Program-made: the position numbers and the translations under genes
Part shown: one piece after another, positions 34,168 through 42,200 of the stretch
Numbering within the stretch: position 1 is the first letter of the stretch
Layout of the letters: each line of letters opens with the position of its first letter
The notes under the pieces: generated by a model
What the model was told of the DNA's origin: nothing
Seen by the model: only the letters and a program-made list of their open reading frames with translations
The model's database searches: none
Assembly (NCBI GenBank): GCA_031291295.1
Contig: JARLJI010000058.1
Location: 1 to 64,000, forward strand
Origin: Rhodoferax sp.
Lineage (GTDB): Bacteria; Pseudomonadota; Gammaproteobacteria; Burkholderiales; Burkholderiaceae_C
DNA: 64,000 bases
Reading direction: 5' to 3'

Positions 34168-35201
34168 CGGCTCCGGTGCGCGATGTGACGGGCCAGGCGC
34201 GCATCGCCTTCATGCTGGGCGCGGGACTGCTGCTGGCCAGCGTGGGGCTGGTGCTGCTGGGCAGCGCCGCGGGCAGCACTGGTTTCGAGAACGTGTTCAG
34301 GGTGTTGAAGGCCGATCACGACCCCGTGGCGTGGCAAATCGTTTGGGACATCCGGCTGCCGCGCACCGCGGGCGCCTGGCTGGCGGGCGCCTTGCTGGGG
34401 CTCGCGGGTGCGCTGGCGCAGGGCCTGTTTCGCAACCCGCTGGCCGATCCCTATTTGCTGGGCAGCGCGTCGGGCGCATCGCTCGGGGTGGCCGCGGCCA
34501 TGGCACTGCTGGGCGTGTCGCCGCTGGCCACGCCATGGCTGGTGCGCCTGGGCCTGACCGGGGCCGCCTTTGTCGGCGCGGTGGCGGCCGTGCTGCTCAC
34601 GCTGGCGCTGGCCGGGGGCGTGCAGCACACGCTGCGCCTGCTGCTGGCCGGGGTGATCGTGGGCGTGGTGCTCGGTGCCCTGACCGCCTTGGTCATGCTG
34701 CTGCTGCCCGAGGTGCAGCAAACCATGCAGGCCTTCATGCTGGGCAGCACGGCCTTTGTCGGCTGGACCGCGTGCGCGCTGATGGCGTGCGCGTGGCTGG
34801 TCTGCATGGTGGTGGCCTGGATGCTGAGTCACGCGCTGGACGGCCTGGCGCTGGGCGAAGCCACGGCGCTCAGCCTGGGCCTGCCGCTGCCGGCCATGCG
34901 CGCGGCGCTGGTGGTGGTGCTGGCGCTGGCCACTGGTGCTGCCGTGGCGCAGACCGGGCTGATTGCCTTCGTCGGGCTGGCCGCGCCGCATCTGGTGCGC
35001 TCGGTCGTCAAGACCACGCACGGGCGCCTGATTCTGCTGGCCAGCCTGATGGGGGCCGTGCTGCTGCTGGCTGCCGACATTCTGGCGCGCGCGCTGATCG
35101 CGCCGCAGGAGTTGCCGGTCGGTGTGCTCACCGCCGTGCTGGGTGGCAGCTACCTGCTGTGGCTCATGCACCGGCGCACCAGTCACGGGCAGGTGCTATG
35201 A
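34164..35201 (+). CDS. btuC: Vitamin B12 ABC transporter permease
   Basis: 345 residues, about ten membrane helices of the FecCD/BtuC type. Landmarks are RLPRTAGAWLAGALLGLAGA, RNPLADPYLLGSASGASLG and, near the C-terminus, VAQTGLIAFVGLAAPHLVRS plus LPVGVLTAVLGGSYLLWLM. It forms a dimer in the inner membrane with BtuD. The 4-base overlaps with btuF and btuD indicate one operon. Confidence 0.93.
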   Translation: MTAPVRDVTGQARIAFMLGAGLLLASVGLVLLGSAAGSTGFENVFRVLKADHDPVAWQIVWDIRLPRTAGAWLAGALLGLAGALAQGLFRNPLADPYLLGSASGASLGVAAAMALLGVSPLATPWLVRLGLTGAAFVGAVAAVLLTLALAGGVQHTLRLLLAGVIVGVVLGALTALVMLLLPEVQQTMQAFMLGSTAFVGWTACALMACAWLVCMVVAWMLSHALDGLALGEATALSLGLPLPAMRAALVVVLALATGAAVAQTGLIAFVGLAAPHLVRSVVKTTHGRLILLASLMGAVLLLAADILARALIAPQELPVGVLTAVLGGSYLLWLMHRRTSHGQVL

Positions 35202-35986
35202 CACAGGCGCCGGTGGCTATCAAACCCATAGCGCTGGGCGCCCATGCCATCGGCGCCAGGCTCGGGACCACCGAGGTGCTGCACGGCATCGAGCTGTCCA
35301 TTGCGCAGGGCCTTTGGGTCAGCATCGTCGGCCCCAACGGCGCCGGAAAATCGACCCTGCTCAAGGTGCTGGCGGGCCTGCTGCCGCACGCGGGCCAGGT
35401 CACGCTGCTGGGCCAGCCGCTGGCGGGCCTGCCGGGCCGTATTCGGGCGCAGCAGCTATCCTGGCTGGGCCAGAACGAGGCCAGCGCCGACGACTTGACC
35501 GTCTACGACGTGGCCATGCTCGGGCGCCTGCCGCACCAGGCCTGGCTGGCGCCGCCCAGCGCGCTGGACCGCCTCGCGGTGGAGCAGGCGCTGCGCGCCA
35601 CCCAGGCCTGGGACTGGCGCGGCCGGCCCTTGAGCCATCTGTCGGGCGGCGAGCGCCAGCGCGTGCTGCTGGCGCGGGCGCTGGCCGTGCAGGCGCAGGT
35701 GCTGCTGATGGACGAGCCGCTGGCCAACCTCGATCCGCCGCACCAGGCCGACTGGCTGACTTTGACGCGCCGGCTGGTGGCCGGGGGCAAGACCGTGGTC
35801 AGCGTGCTGCATGAAATCTCGCTCGCGCTGCTGGCCGACGAGATGGTGATCATGGCCCAGGGTGTGATCACCCATCAGGGCGGCTGCCGCGAGGCCGCCA
35901 CGCACCGCGCGCTGGAGCAGGTGTTTGACCACCGCATCCTCATTGCGCCCTTGCTGGACCAGTGGGTGGCGCTGCCGAAATCATGA
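35198..35986 (+). CDS. btuD: Vitamin B12 ABC transporter ATPase
   Basis: 262 residues. Walker A GPNGAGKSTLLKVL, Q-loop WLGQNEAS, signature HLSGGERQRVLLARAL, Walker B VLLMDEPLANLD and H-loop VLHEIS are all intact. The N-terminal codons include GCTAT-N7-ATAGC (35216-35232), which resembles a trace of the short repeat seen in cobU. The next gene, bluB, starts within its stop codon but is truncated. Confidence 0.93.
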   Translation: MTQAPVAIKPIALGAHAIGARLGTTEVLHGIELSIAQGLWVSIVGPNGAGKSTLLKVLAGLLPHAGQVTLLGQPLAGLPGRIRAQQLSWLGQNEASADDLTVYDVAMLGRLPHQAWLAPPSALDRLAVEQALRATQAWDWRGRPLSHLSGGERQRVLLARALAVQAQVLLMDEPLANLDPPHQADWLTLTRRLVAGGKTVVSVLHEISLALLADEMVIMAQGVITHQGGCREAATHRALEQVFDHRILIAPLLDQWVALPKS

Positions 35987-36222
35987 AACCTTGCGGGACA
36001 GACCGCAGCCTGCGCAGCAGACCAGCTCTGTCCTCAACCAGCCAGGATTCTGTGGCAGCGCATGCCTTCAGCCTGACCGAGCAGCAGGCCGTTTACCGCG
36101 CCATCTACGAGCGACGCGACATGGTGCATTTTTGCGGCGGCAGCGTGCCCGCCGACATGCTGCAGCGCCTGTTGTCCGCGGCGCACCACGCGCCCAGCGT
36201 CGGCTTCACGCAGCCCTGGCGC
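35983..36222 (+). pseudogene. bluB: 5,6-dimethylbenzimidazole synthase BluB, N-terminal 80 residues only
   Basis: The fragment has the BluB opening: FSLTEQQAVYRAIYERRDM, then VPADMLQRLLSAAHHAPSVGF and TQPWR, which matches the flavin-binding start of this nitroreductase-like enzyme. After residue 80 (base 36222) similarity stops; the reading frame runs on as unrelated sequence. About 140 residues of the normal enzyme are missing. The start overlaps btuD by 4 bases, so it was part of the B12 operon before the break. The break is the left edge of a foreign-looking segment. Confidence 0.85.
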
Positions 36223-36295
36223 TTAGGCGCGCGCCAGACAGTCCAGGCTTGGCGTAGCAGCCCCATCGCGGGCTCAACCAGCCGCGAGTCACCGC

Positions 36296-36324
36296 ATTTC
36301 CGGTTTCTTGAAGGATCCGGAAAT
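36296..36324. repeat. 8-bp inverted repeat ATTTCCGG/CCGGAAAT near the bluB break
   Basis: The arms at 36296-36303 and 36317-36324 are perfect, with a 13-base loop. It lies between the bluB break and the gene at 36416. It could be a hairpin in the leader or the trace of an element end. No matching copy was found at the other edge near 47.6 kb. Confidence 0.4.
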
Positions 36325-36415
36325 TTGGAACAGAATTCGACCATGCGGAGCATGGGGGTTCTCGGACCCGAAAGCCGGCGCGCGCCTCTAAAACGAACTC
36401 GAGGAGGGAAATGCA

Positions 36416-39175
36416 ATGGGCAAGTCCGTAGCGGTGCTGGGTGGCGGAATCGGCGGCCTGACAGCGGCACACGAGTTGGCCGAACGCGGCTTCGACGTCA
36501 CGGTTTACGAGCTGAAGGAGATTCCCGGAGGCAAGTCGCGCACTCTGCCCGCGACCGGCACCGGCAAGGACGGACGTCCAGACCTTCCCGGCGAACACGG
36601 CTTCCGGTTCATTCCGGCGTTCTACCGCCACCTCCCCGATTCGATGAAGCGAGTCCCGTTCGGCACCGGTACCTGCCACGACAACCTCACGCCGACGAGC
36701 CGGATCGAGATCGCGCCGTTCGACGCCGAGCCGTTGGTGGTGCCCTCGCGCTTCCCGCAGTCGCTTTCTGATGTGCTCCTGATCCTCAAGGACACCTTCG
36801 GCCCCCGCTACGGCCTGCAGCCCGGCGAAATCGAATACTTTGCCGACCGGCTCTGGCAGGTGATGACCTCGTGCACCGAGCGTTGCCTGTACGAGCTCGA
36901 GGCGCTGACCTGGTGGGAGTTCGTAGGCGCCGAGACCCGCTCGGACGCCTACAAGACGTTTCTCGCCGAAGGCTTGTCGCGCTCGCTGGTCGCCGCGAAC
37001 GCCAGGGAAGGCAGCGCCCGCACGATCGGCAAGGTGCAGGTCCATCTGCTGTTCGGGGATTTCGACTTGCCCGCGGGCAGCACCGATAGGGTGTTGAACG
37101 GCCCGACCAGTCCCCAGCTTTTGCTGCCGTGGATCACCCATATCCAGAGTCTGGGCGGCAACTATTTCACCCGGCGCCGCGTGCAGGCGATCCACTGCGC
37201 AGGCGGGCGCATCACGGGCGTGCAGATCGAAGATCTCGTCACCAACCAGGTGTCCGAGGTGGTTGCCGACTACTACGTCTGCGCCATGCCGGTCGAGGTC
37301 ATGGGCCCGCTGGTGAGTGACGATCTCGTGAAGGCCGATCCGGGTCTGGCGACGCTGCGCGCCATCACGTCGCAGGTCCGATGGATGAACGGCATCCAGT
37401 TCTTCCTGCGCGTGGACGTGCCGGTGATCCACGGCCACGTGCTCTATGTGGACTCGCCCTGGGCGATCACCTCGATTTCGCAGGCGCAGTTCTGGAACGG
37501 CATCGACCTCGAGAAGTATGGCGATGGCACCGTACGCGGCATCCTGTCGGTCGACGTGTCGGACTGGACGACGAGGAAGGGCTTGTTCGTCAAGGACTAT
37601 GCATGCAACCTGAAGCCGGACCAGATCGCCGACGAGGTGTGGCAGGAACTGAAGCTGGCACTCAATCAGGACGGCGCGGTGCTGTTGCGTGATGCGGACA
37701 AGGTGGGCTATTTCCTGGACACCGACATCGTCTGCCACGATCCCGCGCGGCCGCACCCCGACATCAACCTCGAGCCCTTGTTCATCAACGAGCCGAACAG
37801 CTGGGACAAGCGCCCGCAAGCCGGCACGGCGATCGAGAACCTGCTTCTGGCCTCGGACTATGTCCAGACCAACGCCGACCTCGCCTGCATGGACTCGGCC
37901 GATGAGGCGGCGCGGCGGGCCGTCAACGAGATACTCGACCGCACCGGCTCGAGCGCGGCCCGCTGCCAGATCTGGGATATGGACATGCCCGCGCTCTTCT
38001 TGCCCTACCGTCTGTACGACCAGCAACGGTGGGACGAAGGCAAGCCTTGGGACGGCGGCGTGACCTTCAGCCCGCCGGGAAAGGGGGGATGGGTCGATTA
38101 CTCCACGGCGATGGCCCGGCATACCCACGAGTTGGGCGATCCGGTCGTTGAACCCACCGGGTTGAAGGCCCTCTCGACCGCCACCGTGACGCTGGCCGAC
38201 GATGCCTATCATCTCGACGAGTACCGCGGTGCGTCGCACATGTTCTGGTACACGGAATGGTGGTACTTCAACTGGGTCGACCCGAAGACCGGCAAGTCCG
38301 GCATGGTCACCTTCGCCGCGGTCAACGGGACGGACATCGACCTGGCCGGCGTGGTGAGCCTGAACGCGCTGGTGTTCGACCCGAAAGGCAGCGGCACCAC
38401 GCTGAAGATGGACTACCACAGCATCTCGGATTTCTGGGCGTCTTCGCAGAAGGCCGACGTGACGCTGGCCGAAAACACGCTGCGCGTGATCGACGCCAAT
38501 ACCTATGAGCTCAAGGCGACCACCGAGGACGGCACGGTGTCGATGGCACTGGTCTACACGCAGGCCGATATGCCGCAGGTTCTCGCGAGCAACGTCCACG
38601 GCACCAGTCCGTGGGAGATCAGCTCGTGGCTCGTGTACATGCCGTCGGCGCGGGTCAACGGCTGGGTCACCGTGAACGGCCAGCAAATCGATCTGGTCGA
38701 CGCGACCGGCTACCACGACCACGACTGGGGCAAGTGGTTCCTGCCGGGCAACGTCTGGGCTTGGGCCGCATTTTCCGATCCTTCCAGGCAGATTGCGTTC
38801 GACGTCGGCCTGCATGCCGCGTTCCAGAAATCGGTGGCGTACTTCCGCTACGCCGACCTGCGACTCATGTTTCCTCAGGAGTCTTTCAGCTCGGCGTTCT
38901 CGGACTGGGAGGAGTGGAAGGTGCTGTGGAAGTACCCCAAGACCGTCACCTTCGCGGCGCTGGATTCCACTGGCCAGTACAAGACCGAGATGACCTGGAA
39001 GGTCGCGCAGACGGCCACCTTGTGGCGCTACCCGCTGATCGTGTTCGAGCAGTCGGCGCAGTTCCAGGGGCATCTGCTGAAGAAAGCGGGGGACGGCTGG
39101 GTCGGTGTTGTCGATTTCGACGTGCTCGGCTTCTGCGAATACACGAGCAAGTGGGTCGGCGGCGGCCCGACCTGA
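36416..39175 (+). CDS. Desaturase-like FAD oxidoreductase fused to a CrtC/AttH-like lipocalin domain
   Basis: 919 residues behind a strong AGGAGG site (36401-36406). Residues 1-555 are a flavin amine-oxidase/phytoene-desaturase-type domain. It has a Rossmann start VAVLGGGIGGLTAAHELAERG, then ELKEIPGGKSRT, GEHGFRFIPAFYRH and a substrate-binding middle with LLLPWITHIQSLGGNYFTRRRV. After a linker, about 610-919 form a CrtC/AttH-like double lipocalin: MFWYTEWWYFNWVDPKTGK, then DATGYHDHDWGKWFLPGNVW. CrtC-type proteins hydrate carotenoids or act in related isoprenoid chemistry. No signal peptide is present. The fusion suggests that one product is passed between the domains, but the substrate is unknown. 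Confidence 0.8.
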   Translation: MGKSVAVLGGGIGGLTAAHELAERGFDVTVYELKEIPGGKSRTLPATGTGKDGRPDLPGEHGFRFIPAFYRHLPDSMKRVPFGTGTCHDNLTPTSRIEIAPFDAEPLVVPSRFPQSLSDVLLILKDTFGPRYGLQPGEIEYFADRLWQVMTSCTERCLYELEALTWWEFVGAETRSDAYKTFLAEGLSRSLVAANAREGSARTIGKVQVHLLFGDFDLPAGSTDRVLNGPTSPQLLLPWITHIQSLGGNYFTRRRVQAIHCAGGRITGVQIEDLVTNQVSEVVADYYVCAMPVEVMGPLVSDDLVKADPGLATLRAITSQVRWMNGIQFFLRVDVPVIHGHVLYVDSPWAITSISQAQFWNGIDLEKYGDGTVRGILSVDVSDWTTRKGLFVKDYACNLKPDQIADEVWQELKLALNQDGAVLLRDADKVGYFLDTDIVCHDPARPHPDINLEPLFINEPNSWDKRPQAGTAIENLLLASDYVQTNADLACMDSADEAARRAVNEILDRTGSSAARCQIWDMDMPALFLPYRLYDQQRWDEGKPWDGGVTFSPPGKGGWVDYSTAMARHTHELGDPVVEPTGLKALSTATVTLADDAYHLDEYRGASHMFWYTEWWYFNWVDPKTGKSGMVTFAAVNGTDIDLAGVVSLNALVFDPKGSGTTLKMDYHSISDFWASSQKADVTLAENTLRVIDANTYELKATTEDGTVSMALVYTQADMPQVLASNVHGTSPWEISSWLVYMPSARVNGWVTVNGQQIDLVDATGYHDHDWGKWFLPGNVWAWAAFSDPSRQIAFDVGLHAAFQKSVAYFRYADLRLMFPQESFSSAFSDWEEWKVLWKYPKTVTFAALDSTGQYKTEMTWKVAQTATLWRYPLIVFEQSAQFQGHLLKKAGDGWVGVVDFDVLGFCEYTSKWVGGGPT

Positions 39176-39210
39176 GTTGAGCAGCGCGCGAGCCGAAGAG
39201 CGATCGGCGC

Positions 39211-42200
39211 CTACTTGCGCGACATCTGCAGCACGCCAGTCCACTGCGGACCGGGATCTTCGGCCAGCAGCGCGTCGCACCGCTTGCGGTACTCCAGCGC
39301 GACATGATCCTCGGGACACGCCTGCACGGCGGCGTCGAATCCGATGCGGGCCTCGCCCCAGGCCCGAGCGTGGTACGCGCTCCAGGCGTCCCGGTAGCGA
39401 TCGAGCGTCGCGGCCTTGGCGTCGCGGATCGCCGGTGGATCGGCGTCGAACACCTCATAGACGACCACAGGCACCAAGCGGCCTACCAGCACCACCCGTC
39501 CGACAGGTCGCATTAGAAAGGCGCCGGGGTGCGCCATGCTGCGGACCGTCTCGTCGCCCACGAGCAGCGGCACCGACAGCTGCTTCGTCAGCCCCTCGAT
39601 TCGCGCCGCGAGATTGACCGGATCGCCGATCACGCCGCACTTGATGCGGTTGGGCCCGCCGATCGTGCCCAGCATCAGGGATCCGGTGTTGATGCCGATG
39701 CCGATCGACACGGGTGCCAGGCTCGCGCGGGCGCGTTCGGCGTTGAATGCCTGCAGTGCGCGCAGCATGCCGATGCCGGCGGCCACGGCGTCGTCGGCGG
39801 GACCATCGAACAGTGCCATGATCGCGTCGCCGATGTAGCTGTCGACGAATCCCCCTTTGGCAAGGATCTCCGGCTCCATGTGTCCAATGTAGGCGTTGAT
39901 GAAATCGATGCTCGCGCGCGGATCCAGGCCCCCGATCAGCGGCGTGAAGCCGCGAATGTCCGAGAACAGCACCGACAGCGACTTCGATGCGTGGTCGCCG
40001 AGCTGCACCTCCTGGATGTTCTCGCGCCCCAGAGAGGCCAGGAACTGGTAGGGCACGAAGCGGGCATGGGCGTTGGTCAGCGCGACCTGGGCGTCGAGCG
40101 AGCGCTCCAGATCACGCACCAGGCCGCCGTTCTCGATCGAGATGGCCGCCTGCGACGCGATCACCTGCAGGAATTCGACCCGTTCGGGCGTGAACGCACC
40201 CGCGACGAGATCGTTCTCAAGCAGGATGGCACCGGTCAGCTCGCCATTGCGCGACATCGGTGAACACAGTACCGAGCGCGGATGCGCCGCCGTGACGTAG
40301 CGGTCGAGGCGGAACGTCGGATCCTGCAACGCGTCGTCGATCATCAGCAGGCGGCGGGTACGCAGCACCAGCTGGACGGCGGCCACGAAGACGTTGGCTT
40401 CGTCGAGCGGACCACCTCCCAGAACATCGGCGTCGGCCCGATCGACGTGCGCGGTCGCGAGCACGTGCCAGTCACCGCCGGCGCGCACGACCAGCACGAC
40501 CTGCCTCGCACCCGCGTTCGCGAGCAGCAGGCGGCACAGCTCGCGCAAGACGTCGGGCAGCCGCAACTGCTCGGCGACAGCCTGTGCCGCCCGGGTAATT
40601 GCGCGCGCGTCCAGGGCCGCGCCCGAGCCCCCACTTGAACCGGGACTCGTGCTCATTGTCATCTCTTCTTCGGTCATCGGGCCAGGCAACAGACCGCGCA
40701 GCTCCGGATAGCTTTCGTCGAGACGGCGGACCAGTCGCTGCGCGCCCCAATGGCTCCACGCCCGCCGTGCCTCCATGCGATGGGCGTGGGCGGCAGTCAG
40801 CAAGCCGGCATCGGCCGCGCAGTCGGCGGCGAGCTGGTGCGCAAGGGCTTCATCGCGCGGATTGCCGGCAGCGAGCGCCGCGATGATGGCGCGCTCGTGG
40901 CATTGCAGCGCGCCGGCCGTGTCGCCGGCGCCGCGCTTGCGCTCGCCTTCGACGATCTCCCAGTGCGCCAGGAACGTCGTCGGCACCCGCTGCGCCCATG
41001 CGCCGAGCCGCCGCTGGTTGGCGGCGACCGTCCACTTCCACCGGGGCCGGGGCCGCCCGTCGCGCGCCACGGCCAGCAGCGCGAGTGACTCGTAGAACTG
41101 GAACAACGGGACGAACAGTTGCCCATCGATCCCGGCGTGGTGCGCCCGGCATCCGGCCGCCGCCGCCAGGACGTCGTCGTACGACCCGCCGAGGTAGGCC
41201 TTGGACGAGCGCCAGGCGTGGACATAGGCCACCGACGTGGCGTCTCCGCTTTCGGTCGCGAGTTCCAGAACACGGCCCTCGTCGATGTCCCCGACAACGA
41301 CCGGCGGATCGTCGCGAAGCCAGGCGACGGTATCGCGAACCAGCAGCATCACAAGGCCGACCTTGCGCTGGTTGTGCTTCAGGATCGCTTCGTGGTGGGC
41401 ACTGCTGGACACCGCCAGCGCCTGCAGGTCCTGCCCGGCGAGCAGCGCGTGCGAATCCAGGCCGTAGAAGCAGTAGCTGTAGTACTCGAGATCGCCCGTC
41501 TCCAGGCCGGCTGCGGCACCGAGGCGGAACGGCTCCATCGTGTCGGCGAGCGGCTGGCTCCACGGCAGGATGAACAACCCGTTCAGGAAGCGCAGCTTGG
41601 CCTCGAACTCGCGCGCACCGGTGCGGTCCATCACGGCGAGCGCCAGCCGCCCGAACGCGAGGCCGCCGTCGTAGTCGTCGAGCACTGCACACATCGCAAG
41701 GCCGTAGCACACATAGCCGAATGCCGACTGCGGCGTCGTCCCATGGCGGATCGACCGTTGCACGAGCTCGAACACCAGTTGCGGGAACAGCTTCGGCTCG
41801 TTCGCGTACGCCGCGGAGCTGACGGCGACCAGCACACGCATCGCGACCTGTATCGCGGCGTCGCTCATCGGCGGCAGTTCAACGAGGCCGGCGACGGGGC
41901 GGCCCCGCAGGACCCACTTGGTATGCAGCAGCTCGAGCACCACCTGCTGCTGCCGCCCGCGCCGCGGCAGCACGACACCGAGGTCGGCGAGCACGGGAAT
42001 GGCGACGTCGAGTGCCTCGCCGTACGCCATCGCGCTGACCAGCAGCTGGATCTTCACTGCGGTCGCGCGGGCCCGTTCCACCTTGGATGGCGTGTGGCGC
42101 ACGATTTCGTTGTGCACCGCCTCCAGTGCGGGCCGGTCCGAGAGCAGAAATGCTGCCTTGAAGGCTTCGAACGAGAGCTCGCGCATCGTGTCGCCGGCCG

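Noticed and set aside
36206..39319. A long antisense frame of 1037 residues opposite the desaturase-CrtC fusion gene
   Set aside because: It is a GC-rich shadow with arginine-heavy, low-complexity translation. The plus-strand gene has a strong ribosome site and clear domain motifs.
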